64,000 bases of DNA from Branchinecta lynchi (GCA_023053575.1 JAKZAP010000021.1:7619212-7683211), one strand, 5' to 3'; shown: positions 61,401-61,683, numbered from the stretch's first letter. The notes: generated from the letters alone by a model not told the origin. Numbers and translations are program-made.

Positions 61401-61683
61401 AAGATAAAAGAAAGGATCGGATAGGCTATAGCTGGGTTTCCAGGTTACAACTGTCCAGTGAAAACCGTAAAATAACTCATTGGCCTACCTCAATGATGCT
61501 CAAGGCATACATGTGGACAAAGTCATTTCTTGAGGTGTCTATAAGCCTCAGACTTGCTGTGAGTGACTGTGGGTGAGACCCATATTCGTCAAGGACCTTG
61601 GATATTTCTTGCACTCGCTCATTGTTAAGGTTTGCTGACGTGTAGAACTCGGTGAGAAGACCTTCAATACGGCTATCATCCAT
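1243..61683 (-). CDS. XPO6: Exportin-6 spliced coding sequence (15 exons, 3' end outside window)
   Basis: Exportin-6 is a RanGTP-dependent importin-beta-family exportin; its known cargo is actin bound to profilin, which it removes from the nucleus. Fifteen exons (61489-61683, 58893-59084, 55729-55888, 52622-52812, 45506-45702, 41877-42113, 36095-36296, 31751-32091, 27241-27523, 24314-24503, 21408-21572, 16865-17048, 9704-9815, 6829-7056, 1243-1473) join to 3108 nt, 1036 codons, without a stop. Each internal boundary has GT and AG and the phases agree. Order and local sequence follow human XPO6 (about 1125 aa) from the N-terminal importin-beta-like region through the helical-repeat body. The protein is shorter than human mainly at two places: the exon 3/4 junction and the exon 4/5 junction. 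The expected last ~40 residues are absent, so a terminal exon probably lies left of base 1. Introns are 1.8 to 8 kb and full of transposons. No broken exon was seen, so the gene looks functional. Confidence 0.95.
1823..2127 (+). mobile_element. MITE, TIR GAGCGTGTTCCA, 3-bp TSD
   Basis: 305 bp with TIR GAGCGTGTTCCA / TGGAACACGCTC, flanked by TCA (1820-1822 and 2128-2130). Inside are inverted GTTACTATTAGTTACTAT blocks. Other copies are at 19844-20117, 46663-46969 and 52987-53917. A three-base duplication is typical of PIF/Harbinger, but that assignment is inference. The ORFs read across it are spurious. Confidence 0.85.
2131..3040. other. Intron 14, diverged repeat remnants
   Basis: 2450-2610 is a diverged copy of the TTAAAGGACC family (shared with 59185-59330). 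2700-3010 is GC-richer and contains ORFs without recognisable domains; I treat them as chance ORFs. Confidence 0.5.
3630..5466 (-). mobile_element. 5'-truncated LINE with 5-bp target duplication
   Basis: The insertion splits a 137-bp unit at CTTCA; CTTCA is present on both sides (3625-3629 and 5467-5471). The 3' end carries ATTCTG repeats (3630-3646 as seen on the minus strand), as is usual for CR1/L2-like LINEs. Only the reverse-transcriptase part is present; the endonuclease is lost by 5' truncation. Confidence 0.9.
3766..5466 (-). CDS. LINE reverse transcriptase, 5'-truncated but open
   Basis: About 566 codons without a stop. The reverse transcriptase of a non-LTR retrotransposon copies element RNA at a nicked target. 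Visible motifs, counted along the open frame: DLRPISQTSAFAKILE (~151-166), motif A GDFVKAFD (~221-228), motif B GAPQGGKLGP (~279-288) and catalytic FADD (~308-311). A C-terminal region follows with YKTYIRPATEYACAVWHP, LQKRACKMILG and RYTKSFVPYF. The style is CR1/Jockey-like; I do not assign a clade. The true start is missing: the first codon is at the truncation point and the frame runs into flanking repeat, so it cannot be a complete protein. The intact catalytic residues and lack of stops suggest a young insertion. Confidence 0.88.
   Translation of the reverse strand, partial: PRKFRKFGSSEPRKFHKVVQSLLGKEKKKVEVCDEKGDKLSADRINEHFASICRKYPPLASLPPLPPAAEIPIIEEHLVFKELKKINPRKSAYPNELPPRIIRECALELCTPLTALLNQSACEGIFPDVFKKAVVTPIPKKPQPNGLNDLRPISQTSAFAKILESFILRWLMADIGNKLDDRQFGFRPGYSTVHYLVRLLDMTLKHLELPGSFVDCLIGDFVKAFDYLCHNVVIGEAELMGARQIVLRLVASYLHQRLQCVLLEDGEISDFLPITCGAPQGGKLGPSCFTIVINSLIIKITERLKFADDLTLPILRSINDVPDKCPVRKAFETLCKEAEQLKLTVSSEKSTLIRFNFLKQDAPATDYVLSSSKTIKILGLRLDENLSMETHVSKIVSKTSYLLKFFAKLRRFAIPKDTMVTCYKTYIRPATEYACAVWHPMITQNQSSRLESLQKRACKMILGLSYVTYEDSVEKLKIPTLSKRRHDLTMAFGTKCLRSEHHRDILPEFSPLPNYRTRRAEKLKGLDPVLQPPPTKSSQRYTKSFVPYFIRHHNLKIEGKEDNEEF
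6350..6556. mobile_element. Fold-back MITE
   Basis: Ends CACTGCGTAAAATCCGAGC and GCTCGGATTTTGCGCAGAGTG are inverted. An inner pair of about 50-base arms (CGTATTTTACGCACGTTTT...CTAGCAATACGGACGTA) folds around 6450-6475. No coding capacity. Lies 270 bases from exon 14. Confidence 0.75.
6829..7056 (-). CDS. XPO6: XPO6 exon 14, residues 884-959
   Basis: Starts after acceptor TTTTTCAG with RSSPEVKVKLLTLL and ends in phase 0 at donor GTGAGT. Near-identical blocks to human are YQWRYFFPS (human HNWRYFFKS) and MAAFGQAFLQPDMQVFKE (human MQAFGQSFLQPDIHLFKQ). This is the best conserved part of the gene together with exon 15. Confidence 0.96.
7310..8350 (+). repeat. 137-bp-unit tandem element (copy b)
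   Basis: Begins near TTTTGATGGGATCCCAAA (7317-7334). About four diverged 137-bp units follow, then the CCAAGTTTCACCAAAATATC, GAGAGTTATCGTGC, GGACAGACGGAC, TTTTGCGATGTCATAGG tail. It is more diverged than copy c. Confidence 0.75.
8351..8852 (+). mobile_element. Possible polyadenylated retrocopy
   Basis: AATAAA at about 8818 is followed by a 12-base A run at 8841-8852, the spacing expected of a processed transcript. A 107-codon ORF (8519-8842) overlaps it but has no domain I recognise. The 5' boundary and target duplication were not found. Confidence 0.35.
8853..9150. other. Intron 13 remainder, nothing recognised
   Basis: No coding signal or repeat I can name; a short GC-rich stretch lies at 8960-9030. 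Confidence 0.5.
9151..9639. mobile_element. MITE with AAGGYGTTTTTCCG inverted ends
   Basis: Left AAGGTGTTTTTCCG and right CGGAAAAACGCCTT are inverted, and GTGGCTCGA-type motifs recur within. About 490 bp, ending 65 bases from exon 13. ORFs inside are chance. Confidence 0.6.
9704..9815 (-). CDS. XPO6: XPO6 exon 13, residues 846-883
   Basis: Starts after acceptor ATCTTTTCAG and ends in phase 0 at donor GTAAGC. YKKLLPSVLTLCLDNIYP aligns with human FKPFLPSIIALCMEQVYP. This is the shortest exon (112 nt). The split Cys codon (TG+T) joins exon 12 correctly. Confidence 0.93.
9905..10330 (-). mobile_element. Degenerate GAGCGTGTTCCA MITE carrying a nested element
   Basis: Reverse orientation relative to the copy at 1823. 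TTGTTCCACCCTACTTACCG at 9910 and GGCTTCTTGGCGTCAAGGCTGG at 10231 are the family ends and middle. The element 9946-10211 is inserted between them. Confidence 0.65.
9946..10211 (+). mobile_element. MITE, TIR AGCCTCGTTTTTGTTGCA (copy 1)
   Basis: 266 bp with TIR AGCCTCGTTTTTGTTGCA / TGCAACAAAAACGAGGCT and a GC-rich interior full of CTGCAG/GCAGCGC. Flanks are ACT and ACG (imperfect). An inverted, highly similar copy is at 26272-26548. Confidence 0.85.
10750..11911 (+). mobile_element. Poly(G)-ended element with ~185-bp tandem units
   Basis: Starts CAGGGGCGTCCC followed by a 14-base G run. The interior has two to three ~185-bp units containing AATTCGGTAATTC, AATCAGATTCATTTGGTTC and CGATTTCRCCGC. 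An inverted shorter copy is at 32738-33521. The CAGGGGCGT start is hAT-like; the right end is not certain and no target duplication was found. Confidence 0.65.
11912..12612 (+). mobile_element. Retroposon 3' segment with A-rich end (filled site)
   Basis: Matches 62880-63280 over most of its length (GATAATCTTGGGATC, TCTTCACTAGTTAGACAAAGG, GTTGGCGTTTGAGG, GACGGCGTATCC) and both end in an A run. This copy is interrupted by the element at 11985-12286. Confidence 0.65.
11985..12286 (+). mobile_element. Non-autonomous hAT-like element, 302 bp
   Basis: Ends CAGTGCCGT... and ...GACGGCACT, flanked by TTTATCAT (11977-11984) and CTTATCAT (12287-12294), an 8-bp duplication with one mismatch. The uninterrupted site survives at 62952-62970 (TTTATCATCAGTGTTTCC), which confirms the insertion. 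Confidence 0.8.
12630..13300 (-). mobile_element. LINE 3' fragment (reverse transcriptase C-terminus)
   Basis: The frame at 12842-13300 reads YLGIPYASSAKVSQ, HIQERIRKAFGLL and PHVLFAATIVENF, the post-catalytic region of a LINE reverse transcriptase. An ATTT-repeat 3' end lies at 12630-12660. No catalytic motif is left. Confidence 0.65.
14423..15534 (-). pseudogene. LINE reverse transcriptase, frameshifted
   Basis: Two overlapping frames (14767-15534 and 14423-14803) make one reverse transcriptase: PIPKGRGCDVALSDSYRPIA, motif A FVDSTKAFDRVNH, then after the frameshift motif B GLRQGGVLSP and catalytic FADDL. Catalytic aspartates are still present. The C-terminal part continues in another frame at 13983-14402. 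Confidence 0.85.
15518..16807 (-). pseudogene. LINE AP-endonuclease domain
   Basis: 429 codons of an apurinic-endonuclease-like domain, which nicks target DNA for LINE insertion. Visible residues: TYNYRSL (~11-17), catalytic Glu in FLQEIW (~35-40), VGDWNANAC (~152-160), SWLDHVLAS (~206-214) and GPDHLPL (~231-237). The usual SDH motif reads PDH here. The frame then shifts into the reverse transcriptase; no separate function is likely. Confidence 0.85.
16865..17048 (-). CDS. XPO6: XPO6 exon 12, residues 785-846
   Basis: Starts after acceptor CCCTTTTAG with GVLSKIVLFFSHCFECLQQQ and ends in phase 2 at donor GTAAGT. MGFLVCSEIIQTLIAVL aligns with human MGVPFTEQIIQTFLNMF. The 5' end of a broken LINE (ORF starting at 16807) lies about 50 bases into the following intron, leaving the donor intact. 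Confidence 0.93.
17203..17570 (+). mobile_element. TTAA-flanked MITE, TIR AGGACC
   Basis: TTAA at 17199-17202 and 17571-17574. The body begins AGGACCCCTCGCA and ends GGTAAGACAGGTCCT. Related copies: 38081-38455, 25255-25573 (reverse) and 37405-37699 (partial). TTAA targets suggest a piggyBac- or Kolobok-type source; no transposase here. Confidence 0.8.
17575..18150. other. Intron 11 stretch, no gene seen
   Basis: AT-rich toward the right end; the ORFs of 60-72 codons have no domain I recognise. Confidence 0.5.
18151..19510 (+). repeat. 137-bp-unit tandem element (copy c, best preserved)
   Basis: Starts at AACAAGACCAAAGG...GATGGGATCCCAAAA and ends ACGTTTTGGGATCCCAAAA, so both ends carry GGGATCCC. 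Units repeat exactly 137 bp apart around 18765, 18902 and 19039. The tail has CCAAGTTTCATCAAAATATC, GAGAGTTATC and ACAGACGGACGGACGG. Open frames through the array are an artefact of the repeat. Confidence 0.85.
19511..19840. other. Intron stretch, nothing recognised
   Basis: No ORF or repeat that I can name. Confidence 0.5.
19844..20117 (+). mobile_element. MITE, TIR GAGCGTGTTCCA, TSD TTG
   Basis: Same family as 1823-2127. Flanked by TTG at 19841-19843 and 20118-20120. Slightly shortened; the right TIR has one change (CACACTC). Confidence 0.85.
20631..20933. mobile_element. MITE, TIR GGTTGCGTTCCAGA, TSD TGA
   Basis: 303 bp with GGTTGCGTTCCAGA / TCTGGAACGCGACC and TGA on both sides (20628-20630, 20934-20936). 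Several GTTAAC palindromes inside. PIF/Harbinger-like by duplication length only. Confidence 0.8.
21408..21572 (-). CDS. XPO6: XPO6 exon 11, residues 730-785
   Basis: Starts after acceptor TATTTCCAG and ends in phase 1 at donor GTAAGT. It encodes GKKVTEVTLHLLGELIVSIA and continues to AYSTASVDL. Sequence identity to human is lower here, but length, phase and the helical pattern match the human segment between LIIHQTLSVLEDIVENI and the DVTDEML region. Confidence 0.87.
21912..22124. mobile_element. Inverted-repeat element, ends ATATTCTTCAGCCCAAGCTGAC
   Basis: The two ends are inverted with about three mismatches in 22. The interior holds GCCGAAATATCGCTGATGAAG and GCTGACGTATCCGTTGTAAAC, a motif repeated at 24040-24260, 34640-34770, 37840-37895, 40440-40665, 55150-55225 and 57890-58025. 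Confidence 0.65.
22131..22570 (+). mobile_element. TTAA-flanked MITE, TIR AGGACACCTGAA (copy 1)
   Basis: 440 bp with perfect 12-bp TIR AGGACACCTGAA / TTCAGGTGTCCT and TTAA at 22127-22130 and 22571-22574. Copies 2 and 3 are at 38779-39222 and 58279-58718. No intact ORF. Confidence 0.9.
22764..22924 (+). repeat. 18-bp perfect inverted repeat enclosing a tRNA-like sequence
   Basis: CATTTTATAAGTAGTGAA (22764-22781) is exactly inverted as TTCACTACTTATAAAATG (22907-22924). The tRNA-like sequence 22817-22890 lies between the arms. Confidence 0.85.
22817..22890 (+). tRNA. tRNA-Thr(TGT)-like gene or tRNA-derived pseudogene
   Basis: Position 8-9 TA, D arm GCTC...GAGC, loop CTTGTAA with anticodon TGT, and T arm CTGGG-TTCAAAT-CCCGG are all clear, so A and B boxes are present. 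The anticodon stem 3' strand (GCTGA) and the acceptor stem (four of seven pairs) are imperfect. The sequence could therefore be a decayed tRNA or the head of a SINE rather than a working tRNA. Confidence 0.5.
22950..24020. other. Intron 10 stretch with unclassified repeats
   Basis: AGTATTTCCGACTTCG at 23279-23294 and CGAAGTCGGAAATACC near 23695 are inverted, suggesting a ~440-bp element. 23860-23955 is a retroposon tail ending in CCTTA repeats, matching 44128-44270 in reverse. No gene seen. Confidence 0.45.
24030..24262. repeat. Fold-back with ~90-base arms
   Basis: Left arm 24048-24150 (AAACAATGTTTACAACGGATACGTCAGC...) and right arm 24170-24262 (...GCTGACGTATCGGTTGTAAACATTGTTTG) are inverted copies of the GCTGACGTATCCG repeat. 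It lies 50 bases from exon 10. Confidence 0.75.
24314..24503 (-). CDS. XPO6: XPO6 exon 10, residues 667-730
   Basis: Starts after acceptor GCTGTTTTAG with SYILVTRSLFNILILPWHNV and ends in phase 1 at donor GTGAGC. LFNILILPWHNVPAKEQ aligns with human LSNILLLPWPNLPENEQ, one of the most recognisable XPO6 segments. The longest ORF at this place is in a different frame and is a shadow. A poly(G) tract (24284-24296) lies just downstream of the donor. Confidence 0.93.
24510..25250. other. Intron 9 stretch, nothing recognised
   Basis: No domain-bearing ORF and no repeat that I can name. Confidence 0.5.
25255..25573 (-). mobile_element. TTAA-type MITE, TIR AGGACC (reverse copy)
   Basis: Left AGGACCTGTCTTACC after TTAA (25251-25254); right end GCGAGGGGTCCT followed by TTGA, one base from TTAA. 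Same family as 17203-17570. Confidence 0.75.
25590..25720. repeat. Fold-back GGAAGAGCCGAAA...TTTCGGCTCTTC
   Basis: Arms GGAAGAGCCGAAAAAGCAT and TTTCGGCTCTTCTTCC with inner GCTGACTTTT / AAAAAAGTCAGC. A related fold-back is at 46490-46615. Confidence 0.65.
26272..26548 (-). mobile_element. MITE, TIR AGCCTCGTTTTTGTTGCA (copy 2, inverted), TSD CTG
   Basis: 277 bp, perfect TIR, flanked by CTG at 26269-26271 and 26549-26551. Inverted relative to the copy at 9946-10211. ORFs across it are spurious. Confidence 0.88.
26636..27167 (+). mobile_element. Non-autonomous hAT-like element, 532 bp
   Basis: Left CAGAGCACAATAACACC, right AGTGTTATTTTGCTCTG. Flanks GTTGGCAG (26628-26635) and GTTGGCCG (27168-27175), 7 of 8 identical. 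Extra TACCGACA-type repeats (26820-27000) lengthen it relative to 35763-36082. Confidence 0.8.
27241..27523 (-). CDS. XPO6: XPO6 exon 9, residues 572-666
   Basis: This exon has no early ATG and is easy to miss; I found it by reading the strand. It starts after acceptor TTCCTGTTCAG with HAESLGCLRAWCSWLALYQ, matching human HAQSLAALQAYSHWLAQYC, and continues to RLRSFHFE before donor GTAAAG, ending in phase 0. The segment ASANSLATATALLRSKFLSE corresponds to human ACHLLVSLATTVRPVFLISI. It closes the phase-2 end of exon 8, which supports both boundaries. A hAT-like element (26636-27167) lies just beyond its donor and an inverted-repeat MITE just upstream of its acceptor. Confidence 0.93.
27560..27832. 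mobile_element. Inverted-repeat MITE upstream of exon 9
   Basis: CAATCTGGGTGTTGACTGAACTTTAGC...GATTATCTACGGGTCGTGACGTCA is inverted at 27758-27832 (TGACGTCA...CCCGTAGATAATC...AACCAATCTG). Starts about 40 bases from the exon 9 acceptor. Confidence 0.7.
28013..28048. repeat. Perfect hairpin, 16-bp arms
   Basis: ACATCCCCATTCCCAA, a 3-base loop (CAC), then TTGGGAATGGGGATGT. Confidence 0.85.
28080..29380. other. Intron 8 stretch, no gene recognised
   Basis: ORFs of 60-80 codons on the minus strand have no domain I recognise. No clear repeat. Confidence 0.45.
29390..29632 (-). mobile_element. LINE fragment (reverse transcriptase C-terminus)
   Basis: The minus frame reads QYACPVWGTSAIRTAYLLQ followed by DIESVQKRATRIILQIP, the conserved post-catalytic segment of CR1-like reverse transcriptases (compare YACAVWHP and LQKRACKMILG at 3766-5466). 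A partial second copy of its 5' bases is at 29915-29985. Confidence 0.7.
29633..29834. mobile_element. Fold-back MITE, ~55-base arms
   Basis: GAAAGAAATAGAAAACCGTGATTTTCG...TTGATCAGCTAATT is inverted as AATTAGCTGATCAAG...CGAAAATCACGGTTTTCTATTTCTTTC. Inserted at the end of the LINE fragment. Confidence 0.8.
30225..30500. repeat. Cluster of short inverted GGGCATG motifs
   Basis: GGGCATGGTGC, GGGCACCAT, CATGCCC and CGTACG(G/A)GCA recur on both strands in two blocks (30235-30310 and 30408-30490). Confidence 0.55.
30550..31170. other. Intron 8 stretch, AT-rich, no gene
   Basis: A TATATA/poly(T) stretch at 30830-30880 and two similar segments with CCGAGGTGGTTTAATAT and CCGAGGAGATTTAGTAC. Nothing coding. 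Confidence 0.45.
31170..31690. repeat. Palindromic repeat field (GGTATCAGATACCA / GCAAAAACGA)
   Basis: At least ten copies of GATACCACGRTAACTGC, CCGTGGTATC and GCAAAAACGAC occur in both orientations over ~500 bases. It ends 60 bases from exon 8. Confidence 0.7.
31751..32091 (-). CDS. XPO6: XPO6 exon 8, residues 459-572
   Basis: Starts after acceptor TGTTTTAG with EDVLTSLCKTYMAF and ends in phase 2 at donor GTAAGT. ATQDLTSFLQLTGRFSALF aligns with human SLRDLSSLLQAVGRLAEYF, and SFGSTAKLYVPF with LYGSQIKLYNIE. It is the longest exon (341 nt). Its split codon (TT+A) completes Leu and leads directly into the conserved HAESL of exon 9. Confidence 0.92.
32150..32270 (+). mobile_element. Retroposon 3' tail
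   Basis: GGCCCAAGCTGGCCGTTTTATTAGATTAAATAAATAAATAAAC; the tandem AAAT end is LINE-like. No coding part. Confidence 0.45.
32738..33521 (-). mobile_element. Poly(G)-ended element with ~185-bp units (inverted copy)
   Basis: Reverse complement of 10750-11911: ends CGGGACACCCTG at the right after a C/G tract, with AATTCGGT and AATCAGATTCATTTGG units inside. One unit fewer. Left end CAGGGTG; no target duplication found. Confidence 0.65.
33530..35390. other. Intron 7 stretch, no gene recognised
   Basis: Direct repeats of GAATCTGGACCCTCAGATA at about 34300 and 34556; a GCTGACGTATCCG family copy at 34640-34770. The short ORFs at 33625-34038 do not continue XPO6, because exons 7 and 8 join directly in phase. 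Confidence 0.5.
35394..35634. mobile_element. Element with inverted ends TATTTGACGGTGCAAAACGG
   Basis: TATATTTGACGGTGCAAAACGGATAAGTCA is inverted at 35604-35634. The interior contains GCCCTTCTTGGCAAGGGTCCTC of the 21912 family. Confidence 0.7.
35763..36082 (+). mobile_element. hAT-like element with perfect 8-bp duplication, beside exon 7 donor
   Basis: 320 bp: CAGAGCAAAATAACACT ... AGTGTTATTTTACTCTG, flanked by ACTGTGAC (35755-35762 and 36083-36090), 8 of 8. The right duplication is read on the minus strand as intron bases +5 to +12 after exon 7. Confidence 0.92.
36095..36296 (-). CDS. XPO6: XPO6 exon 7, residues 391-458
   Basis: Starts after acceptor TCCTTTCAG and ends in phase 0 at donor GTAAGT. 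It encodes RFEPVFLAVCDMLLKKIQ and MAYNEEQIEMMLDDVTEEG, matching human RYEDALVLLLTEVLNRIQ and RYNQAQLEELDDETLDDD. Its donor is remarkable: bases +5 to +12 of the intron are the target duplication of a hAT-like element that starts at intron base +13. Confidence 0.94.
36300..37080. other. Intron 6 stretch, no gene
   Basis: No recognisable domain or repeat. Confidence 0.45.
37085..37335 (+). mobile_element. LINE 3' end with (ATTCT)n tail
   Basis: The frame ending at stop 37206-37208 reads LHERYRRSFVPAFVELHN, the same C-terminal motif as at 3766-5466 and 1-210. A 3' UTR and ATTCTATTCTATTCTA (37320-37335) follow. Confidence 0.7.
37405..37699 (+). mobile_element. Partial TTAA-type MITE (AGGACC family)
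   Basis: Matches the body and right end of 38081-38455; the left end is missing. TTAA at 37700-37703. Confidence 0.65.
38081..38455 (+). mobile_element. TTAA-flanked MITE, TIR AGGACC
   Basis: TTAA at 38077-38080 and 38456-38459. Same family as 17203-17570. Confidence 0.85.
38779..39222 (+). mobile_element. TTAA-flanked MITE, TIR AGGACACCTGAA (copy 2)
   Basis: TTAA at 38775-38778 and 39223-39226, perfect 12-bp TIR. Ends 38 bases before the large hAT-like element. Confidence 0.9.
39261..41767 (+). mobile_element. 2.5-kb hAT-like element, perfect TIR and TSD
   Basis: Left CAGGGGTGGCCCGAAG and right CTTCGGGCCACCCCTG are perfectly inverted (16 bp). GTGTCGCG flanks both sides (39253-39260, 41768-41775). 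Length is near that of autonomous hATs, but no transposase domain is visible in any frame, so I call it non-autonomous. It contains a smaller hAT-like element (40011-40411). Confidence 0.92.
40011..40411 (+). mobile_element. Nested hAT-like MITE with poly(G)
   Basis: CAGAGGCGTTAC...CGTGACGCCCCTG; flanks TATGCTAT and TTTGCTAG (6 of 8). A 12-base G run lies 25 bases from the left end. The interior is rich in AAAAATCGACTG motifs, as in 62382-62733. Confidence 0.75.
41877..42113 (-). CDS. XPO6: XPO6 exon 6, residues 312-391
   Basis: Starts after acceptor GTTTTTAG and ends in phase 2 at donor GTTAGT. YLSKFTDFVFVFVQNHLLR matches human YIEKFTDFLRLFVSVHLRR, and STLDFWEIILAIFTTK matches SCLDIWTLFLDYLTSK, which are paired helices in the body of the exportin. 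The donor lies about 100 bases from the outer end of the 2.5-kb hAT-like element at 39261-41767. Confidence 0.93.
42120..43515. other. Intron 5 stretch, no gene
   Basis: 42340-42430 is a single diverged unit of the ~280-bp family (CCGGTGACTTTTGGGG...GGAAATCTTG). G runs at 42389-42399 and 42463-42478. 42750-43060 resembles a diverged TTAAAGGAC element. Confidence 0.5.
43519..44409 (+). mobile_element. hAT-like element with nested insertions
   Basis: CAGTGGTTCCCAACC...GGCTGGGAACCACTG with the GGTACGCGTACCCC subterminal motif shared with 61850-62262. No clear target duplication. Contains a hAT-like MITE (43646-43833) and a retroposon tail (44128-44270). Confidence 0.75.
43646..43833 (+). mobile_element. 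Nested hAT-like MITE, 188 bp
   Basis: CAGAGGCATCACC...AGTGACGCCTCTG with ATTACCAG (43638-43645) and ATTACAAG (43834-43841), 7 of 8. Confidence 0.8.
44488..45163. mobile_element. TTAA-type element with internal ~315-bp duplication
   Basis: TIR AGCTGCTTTCACATTGACGC / GCGTCAATGTGAAAGCGGC. The interior block from AGGCTTTCACAATGAGCT (44513) is repeated at ~44828. Rich in GCAACGC/GACGCG motifs. Confidence 0.75.
45168..45425. mobile_element. Second TTAA-type element of the same family
   Basis: AGCTGCTTTCACATCGACGC...GAGTCAATGTGAATGTGGC, flanked by TTAA (45164-45167, 45426-45429). Directly abuts the preceding copy, sharing TTAA, and ends 76 bases before exon 5. Confidence 0.8.
45506..45702 (-). CDS. 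XPO6: XPO6 exon 5, residues 247-312
   Basis: Starts after a poly(T) acceptor ending TTTAG with NVQATCARYAV and ends in phase 2 at donor GTATGA. AMSVINEILSKK aligns with human AMSCINELMSKN, and the end (GEIDEG) with human EELDES. Human has about 20 more residues just before this exon. The split glycine codon (GG+G) joins correctly to exon 6, which fixes the donor among the four possible G positions. Confidence 0.92.
45710..46660. other. Intron 4 stretch, minor repeats
   Basis: 45810-45995 has inverted GGTATACCATGG/CCATGGTATC and GGATATCCTAGG/TAGGATACCC motifs, perhaps a MITE. 46490-46615 is the GGGAAGAGCC fold-back. No gene. Confidence 0.45.
46663..46969 (+). mobile_element. MITE, TIR GAGCGTGTTCCA (copy 3)
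   Basis: Same family as 1823-2127; TIRs intact but flanks TCT and CCC do not match. Confidence 0.8.
47080..47478. mobile_element. Inverted-repeat MITE
   Basis: ATAGGTGCCCACAGAACGGGAATTTT...GCGAATTCCGTTCTGTCGGCACCTAT, about 395 bp. The 207-codon minus-strand ORF here covers the inverted repeats and has no domain; I do not call it a gene. Confidence 0.7.
48260..48640 (-). mobile_element. LINE fragment (reverse transcriptase C-terminus)
   Basis: Minus frame: HLIETFKLTSGSYDNFELTD and SFGNRIVFLGTALPKMRLT, the LIETFK...NR-W-LP pattern near the C-terminus of CR1-like LINEs. An AAT-repeat 3' end lies at about 48265-48280. The usual WNxLP tryptophan reads LGTALP. Confidence 0.65.
48751..50655 (+). 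repeat. ~280-bp-unit tandem element, copy 1
   Basis: Head hairpin ATGGCACTTG-CCCTTCGGC-CAAGTGCCAT, GCGATCGC and a GTCCGTCCGTCGGTCTGTCGG microsatellite. About six units follow (period 280-282), each with GAATCCGGAATCTTGAGGTA, GGTGATCGGATCTCGATG, CCGGACCGGATCCGGTGAC and GAGATGAAACTTGGTG. It closes with AACAAG...GAGCTCGTAGCTCTTGTT, itself a hairpin. Inserted between T runs. Layout resembles pearl/DINE-like Helentron derivatives (inference). Confidence 0.85.
50734..52355 (+). repeat. ~280-bp-unit tandem element, copy 2
   Basis: Same head, about five units and the same tail as copy 1. Bases about 51060-51450 share the private variants of 49920-50310 (for example CACTAGTTACATC and GGAAAGGCCTCATG) at an offset of exactly 1140, showing recent exchange or common origin of the arrays. 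Confidence 0.85.
52622..52812 (-). CDS. XPO6: XPO6 exon 4, residues 183-246
   Basis: Starts after acceptor TTGTATCCAG and ends in phase 0 at donor GTGAGG. The segment LALQTLTQLVQWIPSTSWLS corresponds to human LALECLAHLFSWIPLSASIT. The low-complexity Pro/Ser-rich insertion that precedes this in human is much shorter here (QSQPTDTPPTYTDE). An additional small exon between exons 3 and 4 is possible, but none is needed because the phases already fit. Confidence 0.9.
52987..53917 (-). mobile_element. MITE GAGYGTGTTCCA with a LINE inserted, TSD TAA
   Basis: GAGTGTGTTCCACC...GATGGAACACGCTC, flanked by TAA (52984-52986, 53918-53920). It is split by 53207-53841. Confidence 0.85.
53207..53841 (+). mobile_element. 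LINE 3' fragment with 11-bp TSD
   Basis: Flanked by GGAACGGTCAG (53196-53206 and 53842-53852). Frames with shifts read RILNIHWTERVTNLAIRQTT, GVIKI, STRLPKAILQWRPE, RRRGRPKNTLRRT, SIQPEWEDVWAAALMRDDWQ: the C-terminal region of a LINE reverse transcriptase. The 3' end is AACTAAGGTCTAAGG. Interrupted by frameshifts. Confidence 0.8.
53921..54207 (+). repeat. Tandem duplication (~290 bp) of LINE 3' part plus MITE end
   Basis: Bases about 53653-53917 are repeated with a 290-bp offset (CAGTCCGATCTTCAGAATAT at ~53692 and ~53982), ending again CACGCTCTAAATG. Confidence 0.85.
54215..54475 (+). mobile_element. Possible LINE C-terminal fragment
   Basis: One plus frame reads CVRQHFFTNRAGPLWNRLS then SEGFKRWLEKKTG, similar to the RxxFFxxRVxxxWNxLP...FKxxLD ending of CR1-like LINEs. 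Confidence 0.5.
54740..54960 (+). mobile_element. Partial hAT-like element (CAGAGCAAAATAACACT family)
   Basis: Matches 35850-36075, ending CTAGTGTTACTTTGC. Left end missing. Confidence 0.6.
55495..55718 (+). repeat. Degenerate tail of the 137-bp-unit element
   Basis: GGGCTACGGAACCCATCTACGAAC, CCACACCAAGTTT, ACAGACGGATG, GACGTCATAGCTTTCCC and TGAGATCCTAAAA match the tail at 5800-5990 in order. It ends 11 bases from the exon 3 donor. Confidence 0.65.
55729..55888 (-). CDS. XPO6: XPO6 exon 3, residues 130-183 (split codon)
   Basis: Starts after acceptor ATTTTTCAG with LCFDSNNSLLGILFLKS and ends in phase 1 at donor GTAAGC. GILFLKSTVDEF aligns with human GLIMLKTTSEEL, and FERKKELLHNF with ARKEELRKLL. 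The split codon joins to GAT (Asp) of exon 4. A degenerate tail of the 137-bp-unit element lies just downstream of the donor. Confidence 0.9.
55895..56410. other. Intron 2 stretch, no gene
   Basis: Nothing recognisable. Confidence 0.45.
56413..56815 (+). mobile_element. hAT-like left end with long C tract
   Basis: CAGGACCGTCACTATGGGG is followed by a 14-base C run, then sequence with GTCGGCACATCG and GGTTCTTTTTA shared with 63820-64000. No right end found. Confidence 0.5.
56819..57391. mobile_element. Large fold-back element
   Basis: ATAGAGAGATTGCACCCTAC...ACGAAAACGG...GGTATAGGACTTTCA is inverted as TGAAAGTCCTATAC...CCGTTTTCGT...GGTGCAATCTCTCTAT. An inner pair (GGCTTCAAAGTTTG / CAAACTTTGACGCC) also folds. 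About 570 bp. Confidence 0.8.
57395..58270. other. Intron 2 stretch, repeat fragments
   Basis: 57440-57570 and 57655-57770 are two similar segments with AACCGAAGTCGATCA-like motifs. 57855-58027 is a GCTGACGTATCCG family copy. No gene. Confidence 0.5.
58279..58718 (+). mobile_element. TTAA-flanked MITE, TIR AGGACACCTGAA (copy 3)
   Basis: TTAA at 58275-58278 and 58719-58722; the left TIR has one change (AGGACAACTGGA). Confidence 0.88.
58893..59084 (-). CDS. XPO6: XPO6 exon 2, residues 66-129
   Basis: Starts after acceptor TATTTTCAG and ends at donor GTGAGT, both in phase 0. It encodes HAVQKRWANLT... and the conserved segment LRNKYVKILVDIGKFTWP, corresponding to human IRNKLCKVIVDIGRQDWP. This is the region in which importin-beta relatives contact RanGTP; the function of individual residues here is inferred from the family. 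Confidence 0.93.
59090..61480. other. Intron 1, no additional exon recognised
   Basis: 59185-59335 is a diverged TTAAAGGAC-family remnant. 59573-59836 (minus) is an 87-codon ORF with a charged tail (GRDVLRGKAEAIETANNE) that I cannot assign. 59930-60160 has loosely repeated CTGATC/AACTAAACCATAAGTATTT segments. 60775-60800 and 61207-61235 are AAATT/AATTC tandem retroposon tails. Confidence 0.5.
61489..61683 (-). CDS. XPO6: XPO6 exon 1 with initiator ATG, residues 1-65
   Basis: Encodes the N-terminus, beginning MDDSRIEGLLTEFY and ending ALSIIE. The segment TSRNDFVHMYAL matches the vertebrate XPO6 N-terminal helix pair (STRNDYVMMYSL in human). The ATG at 61683 has A at -3 and G at +4, a good eukaryotic start context, and its position relative to the conserved segment is close to human, so I chose it. 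The exon ends after a complete codon (GAG) at donor GTAGGC. The 167 bases between the ATG and the upstream hAT-like element would hold the 5' UTR or core promoter; I see no convincing promoter motif there. Confidence 0.93.
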